From assembly GCA_013286425.1 (NCBI GenBank), contig JABDFS010000001.1, positions 23,392-87,391 of the forward strand: a stretch of DNA of 64,000 bases, written 5' to 3'. The stretch is from Bacteroidota bacterium (GTDB lineage: Bacteria; Bacteroidota; Bacteroidia; Chitinophagales; Chitinophagaceae). The notes beneath the pieces are model-generated. The model saw only the letters and a list, made by a program, of their open reading frames with translations, ran no database searches and had not been told where the DNA came from. The translations under genes and the position numbers were made by a program. Positions within the stretch are counted from its first letter, which is position 1. Each line of letters opens with the position of its first letter. Shown here piece by piece: positions 9,299 through 19,221 of the stretch.

Positions 9299-9449
9299 AA
9301 TGGTGTTTTTAATTTATGCAATAGGTTAGATAAAGTTTAGCGCATGTATATTATCTGCGTTAATTAAATAATAGTAAACGGGAATCAACGAACAATGAAA
9401 TTAAACATTATTCTAAAGCCTAAATGATTTTAAACAAGAGCAAATTTTA

Positions 9450-9486
9450 AAAGCGAAAAGCCCGCATTTGCGGGGCTTTTCGCTTT
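9450..9486. terminator. Intrinsic terminator downstream of the tricorn-like gene
   Basis: AAAGCGAAAAGCCCGCATTTGCGGGGCTTTTCGCTTT stem-loop. Confidence 0.85.
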
Positions 9487-9499
9487 GTATGAATAATAT

Positions 9500-12400
9500 T
9501 TATTTGTATTCAAACGATTTATCCGGATGTGGCGGCGCCTGTGGTACGTCAACAGGATTATCTTTTATCTGTTTCTTTAAATAATCAACTGCATATTCAA
9601 GCTGTGCATCTTTACCATTAAATGTTGCAAAAGGTAAATTGTCAACCGTAATATCAGGCTCAACACCGTGGCCTTCTATTAACCATTTACCTTCTGGTCC
9701 GTATACTCCCAATTCAGCAGCGCTGGCAATACCATTATCCACTAAACGGTTATCCGAGCTTAACCAGATCTCTCCGCCCCATGTACGCATACCGATCACT
9801 TTTCCAAAACCTAATCTTCTGAATCCTTCTGTGATTGCTTCACCGTCAGATGAAGTTTCCTGGTCGCACAAAATAACCATGTGGCCGCGAAATGCATACG
9901 GCATATTCCATGTTGGCCCGCCGCTTCTGCTTTGCCAGTACATCCATGCTTTACGCATTAATTTTTCCAGCACCCAGCTATCAATATTACCACCAAAATT
10001 GTCACGCACATCCAATATCAAGCCTTTGCGGTTAAACACAGGATAAAATTGTTTTACAAAATCATCCATATCGCTTCCGGTCATTGCTTTTAAATGTATA
10101 TAGCCAATATCGTTGTTGCTCATGCTGTCAACTTTTTCACGATTCGTCAGTTCCCATTCTTCATATCTCAGCGTAAATGCATCTCTCGCTGAACAAGGTT
10201 TTACAACCTGGTCATACGCTTTACCTGCTTTGTCGATCAAACTTAATTTTACAGGTTGCTGCACTTTATTCGCCAGCAACATATCCATATCCGGTTCATT
10301 TTTTACAGGCATATTGTTGACAGAAGTAATAATGTCGCCTTCTTTAATTTGTAATTCAGGTCTATTCAATGGAGAAGAAAAATCAGGGTAATCAGGATCG
10401 CTTTTATAAATATGATCAATGCGCAAGCCTTTTGATGTTGCAGTAAGGTTTGCGCCTAAAAATCCTGTCTGAATATTATCATCGGCCCTGCGTTGATCGC
10501 CGCCATACACAAATGTGTGCAATGCAGAAAGCTCACCAACCATTTGCGCCAGCAGGTCGTCTAATTCATACCTGTCAGTCAGTCTTGAAACCAATGGCAG
10601 GTATTGATCATGTACAGCCTGCCAGTTTACTTTATGCAGGTCGCGGTCATAAAAATAATCACGCATCATACGCCATGCATCGTTGAACATTTGATTCCAG
10701 TCCTGCTGCGGATCAACAACAAAGCTCCAGTTGTTTAATTGCAGCTTGCTTTTATCTGCATCAATCTTTGCGCCATCTGCATCTGCAATAGCCATTGATT
10801 TATTTGTGAAGAATACCAACAATTTTTTCCTGTTAGCTGATGGTGTAAAGTCTGATACACCTTCTGCAACTAATGTTGGATCATATTTTTTGCTTTCCGT
10901 AATTTTTAATGCATACAATTTATTACCGCTGTTATCATTCTGATCTGAAGATGCGTTTTCCCAATATAAATAGCCATTCATGGCAACTGCATTAAAAATG
11001 TTCCCGCTTTTTACAGGCACCTGGTAAAGCAATGTTTTTATGTATTCCCAGTTAATATTTTTTGCCTTTGCATTTTTATTTTTTTGTTTATCGTTAATTG
11101 AAGGATTGAAAGTTGAATCCGCAAGCCATGAATCTGTTTGAAGAAAAGGAAATCTTGCAGCGCTATCCAATGGCATTGCATAAATATTTTCGGTATTGGT
11201 GTAATACGGTTCCGGTTGAAGCGACCCCCATGGTGAACGCGTTTGCGTTACAATATTTCTTTCAGAAACAAAGAACAACCAATTGCTGTCAACAGACCAT
11301 GAAGGATTATAGCTGTTCATCCGCTCCGTTGTTAAAGGCAACAGCTTCATATCATGCGTATCCACTATGCATATCTGCGAATTAAGGTTTGCAATATTTT
11401 GTGTGAAAGAAAGGTACCTTCCATTGGGTGACCATACCAATTCATTAATTCCCCGGTAAGCGCTGTCATACCGAAACTTTACTGCACCTGTTGCGATATC
11501 AGCAATATGCAGCACTTCATTTTTATCATCATAAGCAATATATTTTCCGTCAGGTGAAACACTGAAAGAGCTAATAATCGTTTTTGTATTTTTAGTGATT
11601 TGTGTTGCGCTGTCACTTCCATCTGCATTCATCCTCCATATTTCATATTCACCGGAAGCATCAGATAAAGCTGCCAGTGTTTTTTCATTTATAAAGTGAA
11701 CTTCTTTAAAACGAATACCGCTTTTCCTGCTCACTTCCTGCCAGCGATCGCTTTTAGCGGGCGATACAAAAACTCTTCCGCGACTAACAATAGCTGCATA
11801 ATTTCCGCCAGGTGAAATATCTGCCTGCGATATAGTTTCAACAGGGCTTTTTATCCATTTGGGTTTGCGCTGATCAAAGTCTGACACAAGATTGATGTCT
11901 AACAATTTTTCCTGGCTAGTACTGATGTCATATAAATAAATATCAGCGCCTTTCTGATAAACAATTCTTGAACCATTAATTGATGGCGATTGAATATCCC
12001 AGCGTTTTGCAAATGTTTGTTGCTTCATATCTTTTCCATCTTTATTCATGCTCCAGATATTCATTGTGCCATCACGATCTGATAAAAAATATACACGGTC
12101 ATTGTACAACATCGGGCTGGTGCTTGTTCCATCAAAATCTGCAGTAAGATTTGTTGCTTCATGTGAGCCGTCAAACTTCCATACCTGTTCTATAAAACCA
12201 CCTTTGTATCTTTTTGTTTTGCTGCCCTGGTTTTGAAATCGCGTAAAGAATAAAGTATTGTTATCGTCGTAACAGCCATACGATGCCTGCCACAACGGAA
12301 TTTTTTGTTTGGTAAGCGTTGCCGGATCAAGCTTAATAATCTGTGCTGATGGTATTGAACTGTAAGCATTGGTGCGGTATAAGAGTTTGCTATCTTTTGT

Positions 12401-12745
12401 CCAGCTATATGCCTGTACTAAATTGCCTGAATAATCATAAGTAATACGTTTGGGAACGCTGCCATTTATATCCATTATATACAATTCAGAAGCGCCTTCA
12501 TACTGACCTGTAAAAACAACCTGCTTTCCATCCGGCGATATACAGGGATATGTTTCCAAACCTTTATCAGTTGTTAAACGCGTAGTGAAGCCGTTGCTTA
12601 TATCATATTTCCATAAGTCGCCTTCTGCAGTAAAAATTACCGTGTTTCCATTAATGGCGGGCGTGCGGTAATAACCTTTTTGCTGACTGTAAACCAATAC
12701 AGAAAAAAGCAATGAGATGATCGTTAGAGAAATGGCGGGACGCAT
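9500..12745 (-). CDS. Tricorn protease-like S41 family peptidase (beta-propeller + PDZ + S41)
   Basis: Repeated SPDGKxIAY propeller motifs, PDZ-like segment, S41 core (GLILDVRDNFGGNIDSWVLEKL, DQETSSDGEAITEGFRRLG). Confidence 0.92.
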   Translation of the reverse strand: MRPAISLTIISLLFSVLVYSQQKGYYRTPAINGNTVIFTAEGDLWKYDISNGFTTRLTTDKGLETYPCISPDGKQVVFTGQYEGASELYIMDINGSVPKRITYDYSGNLVQAYSWTKDSKLLYRTNAYSSIPSAQIIKLDPATLTKQKIPLWQASYGCYDDNNTLFFTRFQNQGSKTKRYKGGFIEQVWKFDGSHEATNLTADFDGTSTSPMLYNDRVYFLSDRDGTMNIWSMNKDGKDMKQQTFAKRWDIQSPSINGSRIVYQKGADIYLYDISTSQEKLLDINLVSDFDQRKPKWIKSPVETISQADISPGGNYAAIVSRGRVFVSPAKSDRWQEVSRKSGIRFKEVHFINEKTLAALSDASGEYEIWRMNADGSDSATQITKNTKTIISSFSVSPDGKYIAYDDKNEVLHIADIATGAVKFRYDSAYRGINELVWSPNGRYLSFTQNIANLNSQICIVDTHDMKLLPLTTERMNSYNPSWSVDSNWLFFVSERNIVTQTRSPWGSLQPEPYYTNTENIYAMPLDSAARFPFLQTDSWLADSTFNPSINDKQKNKNAKAKNINWEYIKTLLYQVPVKSGNIFNAVAMNGYLYWENASSDQNDNSGNKLYALKITESKKYDPTLVAEGVSDFTPSANRKKLLVFFTNKSMAIADADGAKIDADKSKLQLNNWSFVVDPQQDWNQMFNDAWRMMRDYFYDRDLHKVNWQAVHDQYLPLVSRLTDRYELDDLLAQMVGELSALHTFVYGGDQRRADDNIQTGFLGANLTATSKGLRIDHIYKSDPDYPDFSSPLNRPELQIKEGDIITSVNNMPVKNEPDMDMLLANKVQQPVKLSLIDKAGKAYDQVVKPCSARDAFTLRYEEWELTNREKVDSMSNNDIGYIHLKAMTGSDMDDFVKQFYPVFNRKGLILDVRDNFGGNIDSWVLEKLMRKAWMYWQSRSGGPTWNMPYAFRGHMVILCDQETSSDGEAITEGFRRLGFGKVIGMRTWGGEIWLSSDNRLVDNGIASAAELGVYGPEGKWLIEGHGVEPDITVDNLPFATFNGKDAQLEYAVDYLKKQIKDNPVDVPQAPPHPDKSFEYK

Positions 12746-12968
12746 AAGCTGTTTTTGATTTTAGTAAAAATATCAATAATAAATAATGAGTTGGCAGGAA
12801 AATTTTTAGATTGTTTTTTGGTTATCTACTAATGAACTCCGATGAAGCACGGTTGCGTCGCATCACTTGTACTGCATGTCATTGATCAACTACTGCTCAC
12901 TGTTCATAACACTTTTTTAGCGGTTAGTTTTAACAAGTTTTAAATATAAATAGACAAAGATTTAGTTG

Positions 12969-12976
12969 TAATTTTG
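12969..12976 (+). promoter_or_regulatory. Bacteroidota -7 element upstream of the marR-like gene
   Basis: TAATTTTG matches TAnnTTTG. Confidence 0.5.
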
Positions 12977-12981
12977 TAAGG

Positions 12982-12997
12982 TAAACTTATAAGTTTA
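12982..12997. promoter_or_regulatory. Candidate MarR operator
   Basis: Perfect 16-bp palindrome TAAACTTATAAGTTTA just downstream of the TAATTTTG element and 8 bp before the ATG. Confidence 0.6.
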
Positions 12998-13005
12998 GTG
13001 AATAA

Positions 13006-13449
13006 ATGGCAAAGCAATCTGACATAGAATTAATTTCTGAAATACGTACAACAATTACAAGATTGGTAAAAAAATTACGTAAGCATACTGTTACGGGCAT
13101 GGCACTTTCTTTAACAGAAAGATCTGTATTGGGCCTTTTAAATGAAGAAAAAGAAATGTTGCCAAATGAATTAGCCACAAGAGAAAAGATCACCAACCAA
13201 TCCATGTCGCAGATATTAAACCATCTTGACGAATTAGGTTACATCTTAAGGCGTATTTCAAAAGAAGACAAGCGTAAATCGCTGATAACATTATCCGCGA
13301 AAGGCACTGCTGCCATTAACCAGTTGCGCAACGAAAAAGATACCTGGTTATATGAAGCCGTAATAAACTCCTGTACTGCAGAAGAAATTTCCATATTAAA
13401 AAAGGCGTTAGCGCCATTAAAAAAATTAGTTGATTTTGAAGACGACTGA
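13006..13449 (+). CDS. MarR family transcriptional regulator
   Basis: wHTH pattern (LPNELATREKITNQSMSQILNHLDELGYILRRISKEDKRKSLITLSAKG). Confidence 0.92.
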   Translation: MAKQSDIELISEIRTTITRLVKKLRKHTVTGMALSLTERSVLGLLNEEKEMLPNELATREKITNQSMSQILNHLDELGYILRRISKEDKRKSLITLSAKGTAAINQLRNEKDTWLYEAVINSCTAEEISILKKALAPLKKLVDFEDD

Positions 13450-14725
13450 AGAAAAAAAGAAGAGTAAGATCACTACGTTCACCGCGTTTAAAAGTAGGAA
13501 TTACAGGTTATATTTTGTTGGGCAATCCTTATCACTCATCGGCACATGGATGCAGAAGACCGCAGTAAGCTGGGTTGTTTATTCCCTCACACATTCAAAG
13601 TTCATGCTTGGCCTTTCTTTATTTGCCAGCATGTTTCCGGCGTTCGTGTTTTCGTTTGTAGGCGGTGCAACAGCAGACCGCTATAACCGTTACAGGTTGT
13701 TATTGATAACACAGATCGCATCTATGGTACAGGCTGTGTTGCTTACGTTACTGGTTCTTTCCAATCATTATAATGTATGGGCAATTCTTTCGCTGAGTTT
13801 TATATTGGGAATTATAAATGCGTTTGATGTTCCTGCAAGGCAATCACTCGTAAATGAATTAATAGAAGACAAAAAATATTTGAATAATGCCATTGCATTG
13901 AATTCATCCATGGTGAATTTATCAAGGTTGATCGGCCCTGCTATCGCCGGGTTTATTCTTGAAAAATTTGGTGATGTATTTTGTTTTGGATTAAATGCAA
14001 TAAGCTTTATCGCAGTTATTACTTCTGTGTTATTAATAAAACTTCCACCACAAAAAGTGCAGCATCATACAAAAAATATTCTGCAGGATGTAAAAGACGG
14101 ATGGAACTATCTGAAAGAAGTAAAAGAGTTGAAGTTTATTATTTCAATGCTGGGTTTAATTGCATTGTTTGTGTTGCCTTATACAACAATGATCGCTGTA
14201 TATGCAAAAGATATTTTTAAAGGTACCGCATCAACGTTTGGTATCATTGACAGCATGATCGGCCTGGGTGCTTTTGGCGGCGCACTATTTCTTGCTTCAT
14301 TAAAACCCGGTAGTAATCTTAGAAAAATACTTGCAATAAATACGTTATTGTTTGGAACAGGATTAGTGCTATTCTCACACATGCATTCTTATCCGCTCGC
14401 ACTTGCATGCGCAATGCTTACAGGCTTCGGAATGATGTCACAGGTAACCATTACAAATACATTAGTGCAAACAACAGTTGACCCGAATATGCGCGGAAGA
14501 ATGATAAGTTTTTATGCAATGGCTTTCTTTGGAATGCAACCTTTAGGTGGCTTAATTGTTGGTTCTGTTTCGCAGCTAATTGGTGTACCTAATACCGTTT
14601 TGGCAGAAGGATGTATTGCATTGCTGATCGGCTTGTTACACCTGAGATTTTTGAAACGCAATAAAGTAAAGACGATTCAAATGAATATGCAAACTGATGC
14701 AAGTCGCGTTGAAGTTGCTTCTTAA
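13430..14725 (+). CDS. MFS transporter
   Basis: Multiple TM helices, NYRLYFVGQSLSLIGTWMQKTAVSWVVYSLT, DRYNRYRLLL; overlaps the marR end; TTG or other non-ATG start. Confidence 0.9.
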   Translation: MILKTTEEKKKSKITTFTAFKSRNYRLYFVGQSLSLIGTWMQKTAVSWVVYSLTHSKFMLGLSLFASMFPAFVFSFVGGATADRYNRYRLLLITQIASMVQAVLLTLLVLSNHYNVWAILSLSFILGIINAFDVPARQSLVNELIEDKKYLNNAIALNSSMVNLSRLIGPAIAGFILEKFGDVFCFGLNAISFIAVITSVLLIKLPPQKVQHHTKNILQDVKDGWNYLKEVKELKFIISMLGLIALFVLPYTTMIAVYAKDIFKGTASTFGIIDSMIGLGAFGGALFLASLKPGSNLRKILAINTLLFGTGLVLFSHMHSYPLALACAMLTGFGMMSQVTITNTLVQTTVDPNMRGRMISFYAMAFFGMQPLGGLIVGSVSQLIGVPNTVLAEGCIALLIGLLHLRFLKRNKVKTIQMNMQTDASRVEVAS

Positions 14726-14762
14726 TTAAGTTTGAATTTGTGTCAGGATGTGAATACTTTAA

Positions 14763-14805
14763 GCCACGAATGCACTAATGATAAAACTATTCGTGCATTC
14801 GTGGC
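14763..14805. repeat. GCCACGAATGCAC inverted repeat
   Basis: GCCACGAATGCAC...GTGCATTCGTGGC; related to 61025-61085. Confidence 0.75.
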
Positions 14806-14933
14806 AAATTAAGTATTGTGATGAAAGCAAGAACAGCAAAGCAAAAGCTGCTAAATACAGTAATGAATCTTACACTAAACAATCGGGCTAATCATTTAAT
14901 CCCATAAATCGTGGTTCAGACAATTATTGCTAT

Positions 14934-16001
14934 TTACTTTTTCTGCATTGCCTGTTTAAAGAATTCCCCGGTAGGTGTAAGGTCATAATTCCATGATTGC
15001 AGCATTTGCGGCCACCACTCAGGATCGTACACCCAGGCCAGCCAGCTGATGCCATTGTTTTCGAGATAAGTTGTTATGCGCGATCCATAATTATCAGCGC
15101 CATCCGCAGGCCCGCCTTTCTGTGTGATAAAGCCAATCTCCGTTGCAATGATGGGATAACGTTGTGCAGCGAAACCAAAATCTTCTTCCCATTTAGGCTC
15201 CCATGGCTGAGAGCGTTTATTGGGATAAGGATGCGTAACATACGCAACGTTTGGTGCATTGACAGGCTCTTCGCGCAAAGGCGTAAGATCATAAGCCCAA
15301 TCGAAACCCGCAACCAATGGAATGGTTTCCTTATCATAAGAACGTATAAGATGTATAATGTTTTCATTTATCTTTTTCCAGTCGCTCCAGCTTATTGAAC
15401 CTAATTGGCCGTTGTATGTTGTAGGCTCGTTGAAGAGTTCATAAAAAGCAACGGTGTTATTGCCTGTAAAATGCTTGGAAATAGTACGCCAGAACTCATA
15501 CGTTTCCTGCTTGCTTGTATTATACATCGGGTCCTGGAACAATTCCATTTCAAGATTGCCGATAGAATGCCAGTCAATGTCTACATACATATTAAGATCA
15601 GCGCACCAGCTTACAGCAGAATCAAGCAAAACAAGGTAAGCAGCTGGTGTTCTTTCACGCCATGCAACCGGATGTACAGGAATACGTACCAACATTGTGC
15701 CCATACTTTTTACTGATTGAAACAATTGTTTGTTCCAATGGCCTTCATGTTCAATTTTATCAGGGTCGGCAATAGATAAGCCGCGAAATAAAACAGTATC
15801 GCCTTTGTCATTAATAAACTTATTTCCTTTCACAGAAATCAAGGGAAGCAGTTTTGCTTTTGAATCTCTTTTTTGCATGGAAGGATAATCGTCTTTCCAC
15901 CATGCGTGATAGTTGTTTGCAGAGGTTGTTTGTGCAGATAAACTATTAATCAAAAAAAGCTGAATGATGATGATTGAATAAGCAATGCGTTGTAGTTGCA
16001 T
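14934..16001 (-). CDS. Glycoside hydrolase family 5 (cellulase-like)
   Basis: FYELFNEPTTYNGQ and IIATEIGFITQKG motifs; ATG at 16001 begins a signal peptide. Confidence 0.88.
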   Translation of the reverse strand: MQLQRIAYSIIIIQLFLINSLSAQTTSANNYHAWWKDDYPSMQKRDSKAKLLPLISVKGNKFINDKGDTVLFRGLSIADPDKIEHEGHWNKQLFQSVKSMGTMLVRIPVHPVAWRERTPAAYLVLLDSAVSWCADLNMYVDIDWHSIGNLEMELFQDPMYNTSKQETYEFWRTISKHFTGNNTVAFYELFNEPTTYNGQLGSISWSDWKKINENIIHLIRSYDKETIPLVAGFDWAYDLTPLREEPVNAPNVAYVTHPYPNKRSQPWEPKWEEDFGFAAQRYPIIATEIGFITQKGGPADGADNYGSRITTYLENNGISWLAWVYDPEWWPQMLQSWNYDLTPTGEFFKQAMQKK

Positions 16002-16141
16002 AGATAAATTGTGAGGAGTAAAAATATTGAAATCTATACAACTGTGTAATGCTTTAATAACTATAAGGCAAACATTCAAAGCTAATTTATTACTGACCCT
16101 GGCTATGTAATGTTTTTACTCTAATCATCTCAATAACAACA

Positions 16142-16260
16142 AGCTCATTTCTTCGATATAATTTCGATATTTCTTCGATATAACTTCGATATAACTTCGA
16201 TCAATTAAATCGAAGAAACATCGAAGTTATATCGAAGTTTTTTCGTAGAAAAGAAGAACT
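16142..16260. repeat. 11-bp phased palindromic element, copy 2
   Basis: CGAT at 16154,16165,16176,16187,16198; mirrored ATCG at 16209,16220,16231 and TTCG at 16242; dyad centre 16205; left boundary AGCTCATTT. Confidence 0.9.
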
Positions 16261-16387
16261 TGGTATTTTTTAACTCCATGGTTGTATGCCTTCAGTGCCG
16301 TAATGGCTTAGCTTCTTATTGTGTCTAAGCAGGTAAATAGGAAATTGCGTAAATTGGTTTTATATTAGCAAAAAGATTAACTGTTGT

Positions 16388-19201
16388 ATGCCCTTAAGCT
16401 GGAATGAAATTAAATCGAGAGCCCTTGCCTTTACCAATGAATGGAAAGATGAAGTAAGTGAAGATGCAGAAGCAAAAAGTTTCTGGGATGATTTTTTCAA
16501 TGTATTTGGTATCAGTCGCCGCCGTGTTGCAACATTTGAGCAACAGGTAAAAAAGATCGACGATAAGCAAGGCTTTATTGATTTGCTTTGGAAAGGAATG
16601 ATCCTTATTGAGCATAAGAGCCGAGGTAAAGATTTAGAAAGAGCATATAAGCAGGCTAAAGATTATTTTCCCGGGCTCAAAGAAAAAGAGTTACCACGTT
16701 ATATTTTAGTAAGCGACTTTGAACATTTTAAACTATATGATCTTGAAGCTAACTATAACCACAATTTTGTTATCACCGATTTTGTAAATAATGTACACCT
16801 TTTTGGTTTTATCGCAGGATATGAGAAACGTACCTATAAAGAGCAAGACCCTGTAAACATTGATGCAGCAGAACTAATGGGAAAGCTGCATGATAAACTA
16901 AAAGCAGTTGGATACACAGGGCATGCCTTAGAAAGATATTTAGTACGATTAGTATTTATGCTGTTTGCTGATGATACTAATATTTTTGAACGAGGCATTT
17001 TTTATGAGTATTTAGAACTGAAAACAGCCGAGGACGGCAGTGATCTTGCAGCGCATCTTGGACAATTATTTGAAGTATTGAACACACCCAAAGAAAACCG
17101 TTTAAGAAATCTTGATGAAAGCCTGAATGCTTTTCCTTATGTAAATGGCAGGCTGTTTGACGAACATTTGCCAACGGCATCTTTTGACAGTGAGATGCGT
17201 AAAATATTAGTGGATTGTTGTTTACTTGATTGGGGTAAAATCTCTCCCGCCATATTTGGTTCGCTTTTTCAAAGTGTGATGGATGCGAAAGCAAGAAGAA
17301 ATCTAGGTGCGCATTATACGAGTGAAAAAAATATACTGAAGCTTATTAAGCCTTTATTCCTGGATGAATTTTGGGCAGCTTATGAAAAGGTAAAAGACAA
17401 TCGTATTCAGCTTCAAAAGCTGCATGAAAGCATAACAAACCTTCGCTTTCTTGATCCGGCTTGTGGTTGTGGCAATTTCTTAATTGTAGCCTATCGTGAA
17501 TTGCGTTTGCTTGAAATAGAAATCATTAAAGGATTATTGAAAGATGTTTTAGAGAGGAAACAAGCAGTTACCAACATTGATATTTATTTTCAGTTAGACG
17601 TTGACCGTTTCTATGGAATAGAATATGAAGAATTTCCGGCGCAGATAGCACAGGTTGCAATGTGGCTGATAGACCACCAGATGAATATGAAAGCGAGTGA
17701 GATTTTTGGCGAATATTATGTGCGTTTGCCATTACGGAAAAGTGCAAATATTGTTCATGGAAATGCTTTGCGTATTGAGTGGCAAAGTTTGATTGATTCT
17801 TTGCCTTGGGAAAAAAGAGAGCCGAAGTTTAATTACATATTGGGTAATCCTCCGTTTATTGGCTATGCTTTAAGAAATGATCAACAAAGACAAGAAATGG
17901 ATTTATTCTTTAATCAAATTCGTGGAGGTGGAGAATTAGATTATGTTGCTTGTTGGTTTATAAAAGCATCAGAATACTTGGAAAAATATAATGCTGTTGA
18001 ACAAAAAAATGTTGAGTTAAGCAAAATTGCATTTGTAAGTACGAATTCGCTCATACAAGGTGAACAAGTCGGTGTTTTATGGAATGTGCTTTTTAATAAA
18101 TATCATATCAAAATACAATTTGCACATAGAACATTTAGCTGGAGTAATGAAGCAAAAGGAAATGCTGCTGTTCATGTAGTAATTATTGGATTTTCAAATT
18201 TTGATATTACAGACAAAATACTGTATGAATATTTAAATCTCAAAAGCGAACCACATGAAGTAAAAGCCAAAAATATAAATGGCTATTTAGTTGATGGAAA
18301 AGATGTGTTTATTCAAAATAGGAGCTTTCCAGTTAATAATGTTTCGAAGATGGTTTATGGGAGTAAGCCAACAGACGGAGGTAATTTCCTGTTAGATGAT
18401 GAACAAAAAGAAATTTTAATAAAGGACGAACCCTTAACTGAGCAATATATTAAACCTTTTTTATCCGCTTATGAATATTTGAATGGGAAAAAAAGATGGT
18501 GCTTATGGTTAGAAAATATAAACCCAACTGATTTAAAGAAGTTTCCTGCAATTTATGAACGCGTAATTAATGTAAGAAAGTCAAGGCTTAATAGTAGTAA
18601 AGCAGCGACAAGAAAATTAGCTGATTTTCCAACAAGGTTTGAATACAATTCTCAACCTGATTCTGATTATATTTTAGTACCCTTACACACGTCAGAAGGA
18701 AGAACCTATATTCCGTTTGGCTTTTTTAGTAAAAACTTTATTGCAGGCAATAGTTGTTCTGTAATACCGAAAGCTTCACTATATGAATTCGGAGTAATCA
18801 GTTCCATTATGCACATGGCATGGGTAAAAACTGTTTGTGGTAGAATTAAGAGTGACTATAGATATTCTGGGACAATCGTTTACAACAACTTTCCATGGCC
18901 AGAAAGTTCAACAGAAAAGCAAATACAAGGGATAGAAACAGCCGCACAAAATGTTTTAGATGCAAGAGCACAATTTCCAGATGCAAGCCTTGCAGATCTA
19001 TATGATCCTAATACAATGCCGCCAGTCTTAGTAAAAGCACACCAAGCTTTAGACAAAGCAGTAGATTTATGTTACAGGCCTCAGCCTTTCATAAATGAAA
19101 CTAAGCGAATAGAATTTTTATTTGAGTTGTATGATAAATATACCAGCGGGTTATTTGCAAAAGAAAAATCAAAACGTAAAAGGAAAGCTGACAATCTATA
19201 A
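16388..19201 (+). CDS. MmeI-like type IIL restriction-modification enzyme (fused nuclease and DNA methyltransferase)
   Basis: N-terminal D-X9-EXK (IDLLWKGMILIEHKSRG), MTase motif I LDPACGCGNFLI, motif IV NPPFIGY. Confidence 0.9.
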   Translation: MPLSWNEIKSRALAFTNEWKDEVSEDAEAKSFWDDFFNVFGISRRRVATFEQQVKKIDDKQGFIDLLWKGMILIEHKSRGKDLERAYKQAKDYFPGLKEKELPRYILVSDFEHFKLYDLEANYNHNFVITDFVNNVHLFGFIAGYEKRTYKEQDPVNIDAAELMGKLHDKLKAVGYTGHALERYLVRLVFMLFADDTNIFERGIFYEYLELKTAEDGSDLAAHLGQLFEVLNTPKENRLRNLDESLNAFPYVNGRLFDEHLPTASFDSEMRKILVDCCLLDWGKISPAIFGSLFQSVMDAKARRNLGAHYTSEKNILKLIKPLFLDEFWAAYEKVKDNRIQLQKLHESITNLRFLDPACGCGNFLIVAYRELRLLEIEIIKGLLKDVLERKQAVTNIDIYFQLDVDRFYGIEYEEFPAQIAQVAMWLIDHQMNMKASEIFGEYYVRLPLRKSANIVHGNALRIEWQSLIDSLPWEKREPKFNYILGNPPFIGYALRNDQQRQEMDLFFNQIRGGGELDYVACWFIKASEYLEKYNAVEQKNVELSKIAFVSTNSLIQGEQVGVLWNVLFNKYHIKIQFAHRTFSWSNEAKGNAAVHVVIIGFSNFDITDKILYEYLNLKSEPHEVKAKNINGYLVDGKDVFIQNRSFPVNNVSKMVYGSKPTDGGNFLLDDEQKEILIKDEPLTEQYIKPFLSAYEYLNGKKRWCLWLENINPTDLKKFPAIYERVINVRKSRLNSSKAATRKLADFPTRFEYNSQPDSDYILVPLHTSEGRTYIPFGFFSKNFIAGNSCSVIPKASLYEFGVISSIMHMAWVKTVCGRIKSDYRYSGTIVYNNFPWPESSTEKQIQGIETAAQNVLDARAQFPDASLADLYDPNTMPPVLVKAHQALDKAVDLCYRPQPFINETKRIEFLFELYDKYTSGLFAKEKSKRKRKADNL

Positions 19202-19221
19202 CTACTTTTTAAAATATTATT

